From G963665925 sp963676345 (GTDB lineage Bacteria > Bacillota > Clostridia > Peptostreptococcales > Acidaminobacteraceae), in the NCBI GenBank assembly GCA_963676345.2, contig CAXXTS010000001.1:930001-994000 (forward strand): a stretch of 64,000 nucleotides of DNA. Direction: 5' to 3'. The notes beneath the pieces were generated by a model that was not told the DNA's origin, did no database searches, and was given only the letters and a program-made list of their open reading frames with translations. Shown here one piece after another: positions 26,034 through 35,510 of this stretch; within the stretch, counting starts at the first letter, position 1, and every line of letters starts with the position of its first letter. Position numbers and translations under genes: made by a program.

Positions 26034-26165
26034 TCCTAACGTTCCCACGGTTCACGCTGTTCGCCTTCTATTGCAACACTTTCAGTTTAGTCTCAACCAT
26101 TCACTGCGGAACATTCCTAAACCACGTAATCACCGGGCGAATGGCGGGACACCGCTGTGTTAGGC
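26034..26165 (-). repeat. attC site (type I)
   Basis: TCCTAACGTTCCCACGGTTC, ACGCTGTTCGCC; right arm GGCGAATGGCGGGACACC then GCTGTGTTAGGC. Confidence 0.93.
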
Positions 26166-26170
26166 GAAGT

Positions 26171-27552
26171 TTATATTCCGAAGTACTCATTCATAAAGTA
26201 ATAATCATCAACTTCTAAAATATCGGTTACAAATGATGCATATCCTCCACCTATATGTATATGTAAGTTCTCAATTTTTTGATTTACAATAAAACCATAT
26301 TTAGAATAATAACCAAAACAGCTTAGCTCATCAGAGTTTGAAGGATAAACCATACCAAAATATTCAGTTCTAGTTGATAGGTAATCTAAGAATTTTTTAA
26401 TATTCTTTATCTGCCTACACTTTTGCAGAACTATCTCAAAACTATTAATATCAATAACTAATGGGAGATTAATCTCTTCAGATCGCGGAATTCTCAAGTG
26501 TAAATCTGTTCCAAGTGAGTGATAACTCTCCAAGGTTACAATTATGCTATTAAACTTCTTTGCATTATGTTCAGATAGGTTTAAAACTTCCTTACGTTTA
26601 TTAGCTTTATCTGAATCAAATAGCTGATTCTCAGCTTTTTCAACATTTGTAAATGGTTCAACAAACCTTGTTGCTTTACATTCAATCGCAATTATCTCAT
26701 TTTCCAAAACAACTAGAAAATCTTGTTCATTCCCATCAATATCATATACATTATGATAAACATTATCCTTGCCAAAAATAAACTCTAATAGTTCTTTAGT
26801 ACGATCCTCAAGATAGTCGCCCTTTTTCTCATCAAATTTTGGGCTATTGATAATAGAACTATAAAAACTGTTAAGGAGATTGGGATTTCTCATATAAAAA
26901 ACTTTGTCATTAAATCTTATTCCTAAGAAGTGTGAGAACTTCTTATCAATTTCAGTAAGATATCTAGTATCTTCATAAGTAGTTTTTTCGCCGAAGTTTA
27001 AAAAAGTTTTATGTGTAAAGTTAGGCAAATCTATAGAGTACTCTTTAAATAAGTCTGACAACATAGCTTCTGGAATAACGTAATAGAAATATGTATTCAA
27101 TACAGGGAACGTATATCGTATATTTTTGAGCTGCTTAATACGCTTTCTAATATTGAACCTGAACTTATTACTCCAAGCTCGTTCGAAGTATATGAGTATA
27201 AATATTGCTCTTATATAATCAACAACTTCTTTATCATCTATGTCATAAACCGAACATAAAACATCTTTATTGTTAATAAAAAAATGGTAATACTGCCTAT
27301 ATGATATAGTCGGGTAATCTAAATGATAACTAGAGAATGACTTATGAAACTTCTGTTCAATGTTATAATCAGAAACATTCCTAAAGCACTGTGTTAACTC
27401 TTCAAGAAGCTCAATATACATATCCGTTGCATTATCAACTCTTGTAATTCTAGTTTCTCCAAACTCATTATTGATAATATACAAAAATGGTATTGATCTT
27501 GTTAATTTTGGCGATACAGGATAATTGTACGACTTTAACGCCTCTATGTTTA
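26171..27552 (-). pseudogene. PD-(D/E)XK nuclease-like gene, 3' fragment split by IS256
   Basis: The fragment reads in frame from the IS edge, including 23 codons before the TTG at 27484 that might look like a start. Joined across the IS (one CTATGTTTA copy removed) to 28906-29035 it restores one 503-codon frame. Near the middle, DIDGNEQDFLVVLENEIIAIECKATRF shows the D-x(n)-E-x-K core of PD-(D/E)XK nucleases, here as in NERD- or Mrr-like restriction-type domains. Flanking helices are unassigned. As it stands, the long fragment lacks its native start, so the protein is probably not made. Confidence 0.85.
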
Positions 27553-28896
27553 GATAGTGTCAACTCTTGTGCGCAAAAACCACCAGAAATCCGATAAGGT
27601 TTATGCAGCTTTAAGTTTCTCCTCGTAGATCAAATCGATGACCTTCGAGTCTATATAGCACCTTCCAGTTGACCAGTCTTCGCTATATTCGATCAAGTAG
27701 GAAGTGACTAAACGTATGTATGAATCAACCGATGGAAAAATGCCAACGACTTTGGTTCTTCGCCGAATTTCACGGTTTAAACGTTCAATCATGTTCGTTG
27801 AAGCGATTTTTCTAGAATCAATCTGTTCAAAATTGAAGAACTGAAGTGAATCTTCGAGACCTTCTTCTAGTGTCTTAATCGCTTCTGGATACTTACTTTC
27901 ATATTCATCCATAAAGGTATAAGCATAACTTTTAGCACTATTGTAATCAGGTTGAAGCCAGATTTGCTTCAGCTTTGAACCGAAGTGATTTTTCTGTTTG
28001 GATGGTACATGTGCCATGATATTTCTCATGAAATGTACCTTGCAACGTTGCCAGGATGATCCCAGAAATGACTTTCGCGCTGCGCTAACAAGGCCCTTAT
28101 GTGCATCTGAAACAACTAACCAGACGTGTTCAACGCCTCGTGCCTTCAACTTATCAAACAGTGTTGTATAGCTCGCTTCAGATTCCTCATACATTGGCTC
28201 AACTGCAAGTATATCTCGTGTGCCATCAAGTTTAACGCCACAAACGACGTGAACAGCCATGTTTCTGACATGCCCATTATCTCGGATCTTTTCATAAAGA
28301 GCATCTACCCAAAGAACAGGATATTCTGCATCGAGATTTCGATTTCGAAACGCTTCTACTTGTTCATTCAGCTCTTTTGTGATGTTACTTACATGGCCTT
28401 TCGAGATTGAATCGATCCCTAGACTTTTAGCGAGTTTCTCGATTTTTCTTGTGGAAACTCCATTGACGAATGCTTCCTGAATGACGTTCATTAGAGCGGC
28501 TTCGGAACGTTTTCGTTCCGTCACAAAGAATGGAATATAACCACCTTTACGTGGTTTTGGAACCATAAGATACATAGTCCCCATACGCGTATCAAAGCGT
28601 CTTGGTCGGTATCCGGCTCTGTAGCCATTTCTTGATCCTGAGCGTTCTGATTTATCAGCTCCAAGTTGATTTGAAAGTTCTGCTTCCATCAGCTGTTCGC
28701 ACAGCCACTTGAGCATTTCAAGCATTGGGTCTTGCGCAGTTAGAAACTTTAATAGCATTTTTTCAAAAGGTAGGGTAGAATTTTGGTAAGCCATCGGTTT
28801 ATCATCTCCTTATTTGGGTTTTCTAGACAATTACCTTTTCGGAGTTTCCGATGGCTTTTCCTTTATTTATTTTTGCGCACTTTATTTTACGCTATC
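27553..28896 (-). mobile_element. IS256-family insertion sequence, copy B
   Basis: 1,344 bp, ends GATAG...CTATC, flanked by the direct repeat CTATGTTTA (27544-27552 and 28897-28905). It is in inverted orientation to copy A at 152-1495 and appears identical to it. Confidence 0.95.
27601..28794 (-). CDS. IS256-family transposase (copy B)
   Basis: 397 residues, identical in protein sequence to the transposase at 254-1447, with the same AAGGAG ribosome binding site and catalytic motifs. Its presence inside a gene whose two halves still fit in frame argues that this insertion is recent. Confidence 0.95.
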   Translation of the reverse strand: MAYQNSTLPFEKMLLKFLTAQDPMLEMLKWLCEQLMEAELSNQLGADKSERSGSRNGYRAGYRPRRFDTRMGTMYLMVPKPRKGGYIPFFVTERKRSEAALMNVIQEAFVNGVSTRKIEKLAKSLGIDSISKGHVSNITKELNEQVEAFRNRNLDAEYPVLWVDALYEKIRDNGHVRNMAVHVVCGVKLDGTRDILAVEPMYEESEASYTTLFDKLKARGVEHVWLVVSDAHKGLVSAARKSFLGSSWQRCKVHFMRNIMAHVPSKQKNHFGSKLKQIWLQPDYNSAKSYAYTFMDEYESKYPEAIKTLEEGLEDSLQFFNFEQIDSRKIASTNMIERLNREIRRRTKVVGIFPSVDSYIRLVTSYLIEYSEDWSTGRCYIDSKVIDLIYEEKLKAA

Positions 28897-28905
28897 CTAT
28901 GTTTA

Positions 28906-29035
28906 ACCTGATTGTTGTATATGAAAATAGTTTAAACACATCCTCAAAATGATATTGTTTCAGAAATTCGAGTATCTTTTGTGTGGTACTATCAATTGAA
29001 TAATTATCCTTATTAAAAATCATATCTATATTCAT
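28906..29035 (-). pseudogene. PD-(D/E)XK nuclease-like gene, 5' fragment
   Basis: 43 codons from an ATG preceded by AGAGG: MNIDMIFNKDNYSIDSTTQK, then a helix ILEFLKQYHFEDVFKLF, up to the IS copy B target duplication. Frame continuity with 26171-27552 was checked base by base across the insertion. Confidence 0.85.
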
Positions 29036-29071
29036 AAGTTAACCTCTTCATCATATTGGAATATGAATTTT

Positions 29072-29201
29072 GCCTAACGTTCCCACAATTCCCGATCGTG
29101 CCCCCACTCGTTCTTACTCTTATGTTATATTCTACCATAAACTAGGCGCATAAATACCCCTCTGTTACCAAAGGGGCATGTTGGGAATTGCTGTGTTAGG
29201 T
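29072..29201 (-). repeat. attC site (type II)
   Basis: GCCTAACGTTCCCACAATTCC, CGATCGTGCCCC; right arm AAGGGGCATGTTGGGAATTG then CTGTGTTAGGT. Differs from the site at 35306-35435 at only about two interior positions. Confidence 0.95.
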
Positions 29202-30403
29202 GACGCAGTGTATTCAATGCGTTGAAGCTTAGTCAACATTACCTATATTTAATGAGGCTCTACATTTAGAAGCAAAATAAATGTGAGTTCAATAATGCAT
29301 ACAGCTCAAAATTACCTTTCAAATTTAACGCATGGCCCTAAGAATTGCAATGCCTTCAGTTAATGCAACTCACCCTTTCAGTCATATGATGACAGCATGC
29401 TCGACTACTGAATGAATTGGCAATTACAAACCTTAAAACTCAATTTAGCCGGACTTGATAAACTCTAGAACTCCGTATAAATAAATGGGCTTGTTCACTT
29501 GTCATTTAGCGCAACCTTCAGAGAAATAAAGTTTGCTTCAACCCTGGTGCTTGCTCTCTTTTATTGCAGGGGCACAGCATACATTCAACTGCAAGTCATA
29601 AGACTAGTCATTCAACGCATTAACTAAAGGCCAGTTCTTGTATTTACTATATGTACATTTCACTGCATTTCATTACTCATTACTTTATTCAATTTAAATG
29701 TACCTCTGGCCGAGGAATCACACCACCATTATTTTGAGCTTCACAGCCCCCAGTTGCAAGTTGAATGAAGATGCTGTCAGTGCCCAATCTTCATAGCTTT
29801 CATAAACTAGTCGAAGGCATAATCTACATAGCCAACATAGCAAGTACCAACCCATTTAGCGAGATAGAGTCTGATTAATATTACCCCAACCTATTACGGT
29901 CAGAATGCAGCAAGGTGCTTGTCCTTTTGAATATCCAGGGCGCAAGTCTAGGCTCATTTGCAACTCAGCTCACTAGTCATTTAGAGTAGTGCACGAAGGC
30001 TAACTTTACACTTTTAAAACTCCGGATACATATAACCGCATACAAAATCTTAGCCTCATTAAATTTATGGCCGATGATCACAACGCATGTATTCAAAGCT
30101 TCACACCCCTAGTTGCAATTTGACTTAAGATAGTGTCAGCGCCCTACTTCATAAAAACATTAACTTTTCCTGCTTGGTTGACTTAACCACAACATACAAG
30201 CACCACCCAAGTTAACGAATTTATGCATGAACACTGTTAACCCTTTCATTAAAAGCGCTAGATGATGGTTTCAAAGGAACAAGACCGCTCTATTCTATAA
30301 TACATACTTGATATTTTCGTTGAGGCGTACTTATAAACTAGTCTAGTCAGAGACTTTGACAATTCACCCAAAGTTCAAAAAACTCTACTCGAAGGCAAGT
30401 GTT
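29202..30403 (-). other. Long ORF-less cassette
   Basis: About 1.2 kb between two intact attC sites with no frame of 60 codons or more on either strand. It contains a diverged internal duplication of about 90 bp (29708-29800 and 30067-30158; shared blocks include TGGCCGA, AGCTTCACA, CCCCTAGTTGCAA-like and TGTCAG(C/T)GCCC). Its 5' end on the gene strand (GAGGCGTAC...ATAAACTAGTC...CAGAGACTTTGAC) resembles the same end of the duplicated ORF-less cassettes, so the three seem related. Content unknown. Confidence 0.6.
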
Positions 30404-30537
30404 ACCTAACGTTCCCACGGTTCACGCTCGTTCGCCTTCTATTGAAATACTTTCAGCTTAGTCACAAGCCATTAACTTCGGAATATGACTGAACTATGTC
30501 ACCACCAGGCGAATGGCGGGACACCGCTGTGTTATGG
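30404..30537 (-). repeat. attC site (type I)
   Basis: ACCTAACGTTCCCACGGTTC, ACGCTCGTTCGCC; right arm GGCGAATGGCGGGACACC then GCTGTGTTATGG. Confidence 0.94.
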
Positions 30538-30589
30538 GTAGTTATTTTCGCTTAATATGACTTACACTGATATTACCAAGACATAATTA

Positions 30590-31378
30590 TTAATTTTCAG
30601 TACTTAAACTGAAACCTTCTTCAAAGCTTGAAGTAAATCGCCGCATGTTCTTAAGACTTTTATACATATAGTCAATTGACTCCTTCATACGCTTTATTTC
30701 TTGCTTATTCTTCTCATCCGCTAATTTATACTCTGCGATCAATGATTCGTAATTCCTAATCTGTTCCTTATAATCGGTTATTAACTTCTGAGCGAAATCA
30801 ATATCCTAATGAGAGTTCAATATGATTTCTTTCATTACAACTTCAAGTTTAGCAGCCTGCTCAACTACAATTTTTGGATTTTTCAATATAGCAAATGTAA
30901 TTATCGATGCACTTGTTCCTCCGCAAGCTAAACCTAGAAGTGCGCCACCTCCTGCAATTACAAGAGTACCTCCAGCAACTCCAGTTCCTCCAATTGCCAA
31001 TGAACCTCCGCCAGCAAATGCTAAACATGCATTTTGCAAAGCCATGCCATATAGACCGGCAAAATTACTACCATACATACCAATAGCAATCTGTGGAGCC
31101 ATTATTGATGCCACACCAAAAGTTGCTGCAGTCACAGCTATTGTTGATACTGATGCAATTACAACTTTTTTAGCTGTACCCTTTATTCTATTAATAGATT
31201 TTTTATAGCATCGTTCGACTCTTCTTACATAATCTGTTTCAATAACACCATGATACTTAACGGTTTTCTCTAAATAAACAATACTCTTTGACATCGTTAA
31301 CTTACGTAACTTTTTCATCTCACTTTTATCATCAGACAATGGATAATAAGCATTAAATAAATGGACTTCTAATATAAC
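30590..31378 (-). pseudogene. Membrane-protein cassette gene, 3' fragment (IS66-split, with nonsense codon)
   Basis: Reads in frame from the IS66 edge as EVHLFNAYYPLSDDKSEMKK, a basic helical region, then a Gly/Ala-rich hydrophobic stretch (GGGSLAIGGTGVAGGTLVIAGGGALLGLACGG) likely spanning the membrane, to a TAG at 30806-30808. The same frame stays open for 71 further codons after this TAG (DIDFAQKLITDYKEQI and more, coiled-coil-like) to TAA at 30590-30592, so the TAG looks like a nonsense mutation. Any start inside the IS66 end, such as the ATG at 31462, is an artefact. The intact protein was about 294 residues, or about 366 if read past the TAG. Confidence 0.8.
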
Positions 31379-31474
31379 GTAAGCGTCTAATAAGACAGTG
31401 TATGTAAATATGATTGAAAAGATGAAATAATAGATTATAAAAATAAGAAGAGCAGACCTCATTTTGAAGTCTGC

Positions 31475-33016
31475 TTATTTGCAAATTTGCTGTACATCTT
31501 CATTCCAAGGAAGGTAATCTTCAAGGAATTCAGGATGTTTGTGGAACTGTACTCCTGGAAGTTCAGAGAAAATGAACTTAAGGTATTTGTATGGTGAAAG
31601 TCCGTTTGCCTTTGCAGTTTCAATAATACTGTAAATAGCGGCACTTGCACTAGCTCCTTTCGGACTTCCGCTGAATAACCAGTTTTTTCGACCTATAGTA
31701 AATGGACGAATGCTGTTCTCAGCTAAGTTGTTAGAAATCACACAGTTTCCATCCAGCAGATAATTCATGAACTCGTCTTGATGATTCTTTGCATATTTTA
31801 TGGAATCAAGTGTTTTTCCTTTAGGAAGGGTTTTGCCACCTGCGAGTACTTCATCAATCCATGACCAAAAGGCCTCTAAAATAGGAGTTTCATATTCTAG
31901 ACGCTGTTTCTTTCTAGTATCTGGCTCAAGGTCTTTTAAACTCTTTTCAATCTCAAAGAGCTTATTACAGAACTGAAGACCTTTGCCTGCTAAAGTGTTA
32001 CTCGGATTTTTAAGATCGCTTGGTAAGGCCTCTACGAACTTTCTGCGAAGATGTGCCCAACACATACAGCGAGTTACATGAGGCACCTTATTGTATCCTT
32101 TGTAGGCATCGGTATGAATATATCCCTTAAAGCCTTCTAAGAATTTTTTCGGGTACGAACCAGAGCGACCGGGCTGATACGCAAAAATTCGGATCTGATG
32201 AGCACTCGACTTTGCAGATCCATAAACCCACATGTAGGAGTTTGTTGTGTTCTTACGACCAGGTTCTTTCATAACCTGAAGAGTCGTTTCATCTATATGA
32301 AGGTGTGACTGTTCAAGTAACTTCTTATGTAATAAATCTAGGACTGGACCAAGCCAGTCACGAGCAGCAATCATCAGCCAGTTGGCCATCGTTGCTCTAC
32401 TTAACTTAACGCCAAGAGATTGCCACTCCTTTTCTTGTCTATATAATGGCAGCGCATTTACAAACTTCTGATGTGCGACCCATGCCACTGTACTTGGGGA
32501 TGCCATAGAATGCTGAACCACAGGATAAGGCATAGGTGCATTTTCAACATATGGAGCACCATTTTTTCTACAACTTCTACATTCATATGAAGCTCTATAA
32601 TAGTCTATGACTTGAACCTTAGCAGGAATAAACTCAATCTCCGTACGAATGAGTTCCTCACCCATGGAATGTAAACCATCACCACAGATTTCACAGAACT
32701 GATCTTCTTCTACAAGGGTACATAGACGTTTTACACGCGGCAAGTCTTTTAGTAGCTCTTCACGTTGTCCTTTGAACTTCTTTCGCCGGTGTGCCTGGAC
32801 TTGTCTGAGATCTGGCTCTTCAGCATTTTTATCAGTAGATGTTTCTACTTCATCAAAAAATGATAGTTGACCATCAACGATAGAAGAAGTCTTTTCGGAA
32901 CTTCTGCCATACAGTTTTCTGGTCAAATATTCTACAGTTTCATGAAGTTTATGATTTTCATCTTCTAGATTTGATATGCGATTCATGAGTTGTTCTACTA
33001 CTAATTCTAAGTCCAT
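31475..33016 (-). CDS. tnpC: IS66 transposase TnpC
   Basis: 513 residues from the ATG at 33016 (CGGAGTG upstream). An N-terminal coiled coil (QLMNRISNLEDENHKLHETVEYL) leads to KLYGRSSEK, then a zinc-finger-like CEICGDGLHSMGEEL and CRSCRKNG. The DDE core includes HLHIDETTLQVM (Asp), IHTDAYKGYNKV (Asp) and NNLAENSIRPFTIGRKNWLFSG (Glu), as in IS66 transposases. Full length, so the element should be active. Confidence 0.95.
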   Translation of the reverse strand: MDLELVVEQLMNRISNLEDENHKLHETVEYLTRKLYGRSSEKTSSIVDGQLSFFDEVETSTDKNAEEPDLRQVQAHRRKKFKGQREELLKDLPRVKRLCTLVEEDQFCEICGDGLHSMGEELIRTEIEFIPAKVQVIDYYRASYECRSCRKNGAPYVENAPMPYPVVQHSMASPSTVAWVAHQKFVNALPLYRQEKEWQSLGVKLSRATMANWLMIAARDWLGPVLDLLHKKLLEQSHLHIDETTLQVMKEPGRKNTTNSYMWVYGSAKSSAHQIRIFAYQPGRSGSYPKKFLEGFKGYIHTDAYKGYNKVPHVTRCMCWAHLRRKFVEALPSDLKNPSNTLAGKGLQFCNKLFEIEKSLKDLEPDTRKKQRLEYETPILEAFWSWIDEVLAGGKTLPKGKTLDSIKYAKNHQDEFMNYLLDGNCVISNNLAENSIRPFTIGRKNWLFSGSPKGASASAAIYSIIETAKANGLSPYKYLKFIFSELPGVQFHKHPEFLEDYLPWNEDVQQICK

Positions 33017-33101
33017 AAGCACTCCGTTTTCATGTGTTTTGCCTACTACAATTATAACATTTAGAAACGGTGTAAACAAGTAATTTCAAGACTTCGGCCG
33101 C

Positions 33102-33458
33102 TTACACGCTTGTTTTTATATGGACTTTTTTAACGGCTTTTGGTTGATTGATAGAGAGACCTTCAAGCAACCATCTGAGCTCTTGTTTTGTGATACATTT
33201 TACTTCTTCTGGATCATTTGGCCACTGAAACGACCCGTTCTCAAGTCGTTTATACAAGAGTAGAAAACCGTCACCTTGCCAGTAAAGCGCCTTGATCCGG
33301 TCTTTGCGACGACCGCAGAAGAGAAAGAGGCTATTCTCATAAGGGCTTAGTTCAAAATTTTGCTCTACTAAAGCTGCGAGACCATCTATCTGTTTGCGCA
33401 TATCTGTATGACCACAAGCAATATAGATTTTTTCTGCGCGAGATATATCACCTAACAT
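33102..33458 (-). CDS. tnpB: IS66 accessory protein TnpB
   Basis: 118 residues. AEKIYIACGHTDMRKQIDGLAALVEQNF and LFLFCGRRKDRIKALYWQGDGFLLLYKRLENGSF are the conserved IS66 Orf2 blocks. Required for IS66 transposition, mechanism unclear. The start overlaps the end of tnpA by 11 bases. Confidence 0.95.
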   Translation of the reverse strand: MLGDISRAEKIYIACGHTDMRKQIDGLAALVEQNFELSPYENSLFLFCGRRKDRIKALYWQGDGFLLLYKRLENGSFQWPNDPEEVKCITKQELRWLLEGLSINQPKAVKKVHIKTSV

Positions 33459-33816
33459 GACTTAAGACCTGTAGAGCAGTTTCTATTAATCTAGGTGTAG
33501 CATCATTTGTAAATTCTACTGAACAACCTTTTATCGTCACACGCATGGCATATGGTGAGCATGGTTTGCTCGTGTGAGATGCCGCTTGGTCTTCAAATGT
33601 GACTGGAACAATATGATTAACTGATCCACTGCTGATTGCCGGCAACTGATCGCAAGCAGCCTGTCTAACACGTTTTAACCAGTAGTAATATTTAGCCTGA
33701 TTAATAGAGTGTTTCGTACACCACTGGGCGATGGTTAGACCGCTTTCATTACGCTCACGAATCATTTCAGTCCATTTTTCCAACTTCACTTGCCTAGTTA
33801 AAGTAGTACTATCCAT
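33448..33816 (-). CDS. tnpA: IS66 accessory protein TnpA
   Basis: 122 residues with an N-terminal helix-turn-helix: KWTEMIRERNESGLTIAQWC followed by INQAKYYYWLKRVR, as in IS66 Orf1. Likely DNA-binding and first gene of the transposition operon. Confidence 0.93.
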   Translation of the reverse strand: MDSTTLTRQVKLEKWTEMIRERNESGLTIAQWCTKHSINQAKYYYWLKRVRQAACDQLPAISSGSVNHIVPVTFEDQAASHTSKPCSPYAMRVTIKGCSVEFTNDATPRLIETALQVLSHVR

Positions 33817-33944
33817 GAGTTTTGTCCTCCATAGTAACTTTTAAATCTTTTATAGTTACTTTTAAAGATTTAAAAGTTGTTCTTTAGGACGATTATCTCA
33901 TGAAGAAACTGCTTCGAAAATACACCGTCTTATTAGACGCTTAC

Positions 33945-34264
33945 AATATAACTAAGTAATACCATAGTTTGTTGCCATGAACATGTTCAAGTTCATTCAT
34001 TACATATGTTCTAATTTTGTCTTTAGGAATGATAGTGATTTTCTCGTTTCCTTGAGAATTCAAACCACCCAAAATACTCTTTTCCCATCTGATTAACCAT
34101 GCCTTTTTTGCCTCGTTACTTTTATTTTTAGGACTTCTTAATATATCACTCTCAGTCTTATAATACTGCAAACTGTACATTATCAATTGCTGTGATACAG
34201 TTAATGCAAGATTTGACATTACATCTGTATTGTCTTTGATAGTTGACATACTCATATTGAACAC
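33945..34264 (-). pseudogene. Membrane-protein cassette gene, 5' fragment
   Basis: About 107 codons of the gene split by the IS66, starting MFNMSMSTIKDNTDVMSNLA with GAGGTG upstream. In its present form it stops just inside the IS66 end (TAA at 33941-33943). The sequence before the break, HGNKLWYYLVIL, joins perfectly to EVHLFNAYY in the other fragment once one AATATAAC copy is removed. No family recognised. Confidence 0.8.
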
Positions 34265-34354
34265 CTCTCTATGCTCGTTCTACCAATAACTAGAATATGA
34301 TTATCTGTTTAGATAAAAATAAGTTCTAATTGATATACTAAGAAAATAATTTCC

Positions 34355-34483
34355 CATAACGTTCCCACAGTTCACGATGTGCCCCACTGTTTATAACTCT
34401 TAATCTATATATTACCATAAATTAGTATAATAAATGCCACTTCGTATAAACAAAGGGGCATTTTGGGAACTGCTGTGTTAAGT
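34355..34483 (-). repeat. attC site (type II)
   Basis: CATAACGTTCCCACAGTTCA, CGATGTGCCCC; right arm AAGGGGCATTTTGGGAACTG then CTGTGTTAAGT. Confidence 0.93.
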
Positions 34484-34490
34484 GATGTAT

Positions 34491-35267
34491 TTAACGTTTT
34501 TCGCGCTTTATTTTCTTAATATGAGTTCTTATTCTATTTGCTTTGTTAGAATTTCGTAAATTAGAGTCGAACACCTCAATTCTGTAATTTGTAATTACAT
34601 TCATATTGTTATCTGATTTGATTTGAACCTGATTGTCGGTAAAAGTAATTCTATTTGTCGCTGAAAAATATTTATTTTTTGTTAATTGATCAATTACTAC
34701 AAAACTACTTTCACTAATCCATTTTTCTCTTAACCTAATAAGATTAAAAAGAAATAGATAATATGTTTGAGTAAATGTAAACACCAAGAATATTGGAAGT
34801 AATTTTAAATTATTTTCGTATAGTATTGTTGCATAGCCTATATGTAAAGCTACTACAAATATCCATATAAGTAGCAGTGGTTTTATAGATTCATTATCAG
34901 CACTTTCTTTTATTTTTTTGACAACTCGATTAACTACTTTAATAAATATAAGTACTGATCCAAATGTTATCATCACATATATGAGGACAGAGAGCAGAAA
35001 AGATATTGAAATCGATATTTGCAACTCAGTGAAGTACTTATAGAAAATATTAATATATGATAACTCAAATATATTCGAAATACGAATTAACATACTAGTT
35101 ATAAGAGTAATCATGAAAATTACAATAAATGAAATATAGTTTTTACTTTTTCTTTTTAATATGAATTCGATTGCTATATTTTTATCAAACGCTAAGTCAA
35201 AACCTAGTATTTTATAAAATATTGATGCTACAACCGATAACGAAATTGCTAAAATTGTCTCATTCAT
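34491..35267 (-). CDS. Multi-pass membrane protein, unknown
   Basis: 258 residues with about five membrane helices: ILAISLSVVASIFYKILGF, FIVIFMITLITSMLI, ISISFLLSVLIYVMITFGSVLIFI, LLLIWIFVVALHIGYATIL, LLPIFLVFTFTQTYYLFLFNLI. The last 80 residues are soluble and end in a very basic tail (RIRTHIKKIKREKR). GAGGG precedes the ATG. No family recognised. Single-gene cassette. Confidence 0.7.
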   Translation of the reverse strand: MNETILAISLSVVASIFYKILGFDLAFDKNIAIEFILKRKSKNYISFIVIFMITLITSMLIRISNIFELSYINIFYKYFTELQISISISFLLSVLIYVMITFGSVLIFIKVVNRVVKKIKESADNESIKPLLLIWIFVVALHIGYATILYENNLKLLPIFLVFTFTQTYYLFLFNLIRLREKWISESSFVVIDQLTKNKYFSATNRITFTDNQVQIKSDNNMNVITNYRIEVFDSNLRNSNKANRIRTHIKKIKREKR

Positions 35268-35305
35268 TTATTCCCTCTTCTTCAATTCATTAAGTTAAAT
35301 ATGTC

Positions 35306-35435
35306 ACTTAACGTTCCCACAATTCCCGATCGTGCCCCCACTCGTTCTTACTCTTATGTTATATTCTACCATAAACTAGACGTATAAATACCCCTCTGTT
35401 ACCAAAGGGGCATGTTGGGAATTGCTGTGTTATAT
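35306..35435 (-). repeat. attC site (type II)
   Basis: CTTAACGTTCCCACAATTCC, CGATCGTGCCCC; right arm AAGGGGCATGTTGGGAATTG then CTGTGTTATAT. Near-identical twin of 29072-29201. Confidence 0.95.
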
Positions 35436-35510
35436 GATTTGTATTCAGGTTACAAATCAAAATATTTTGACTAAAAATTATAACTCTAAATAGCAAACTT
35501 GTACCAAATA

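Larger units (their letters stand above)
31379..33944 (-). mobile_element. IS66-family insertion sequence
   Basis: 2,566 bp with the IS66 hallmark termini GTAAGCGTCTAATAAGAC at both ends (inverted) and a perfect 8-bp target duplication AATATAAC (31371-31378 and 33945-33952). It carries the standard tnpA-tnpB-tnpC set on the minus strand. Confidence 0.96.

Noticed and set aside
31379..31462. ATG at 31462 as the start of the gene at 30806-31462
   Set aside because: The first 31 codons come from the IS66 terminus; the native frame continues across the IS from 34264.
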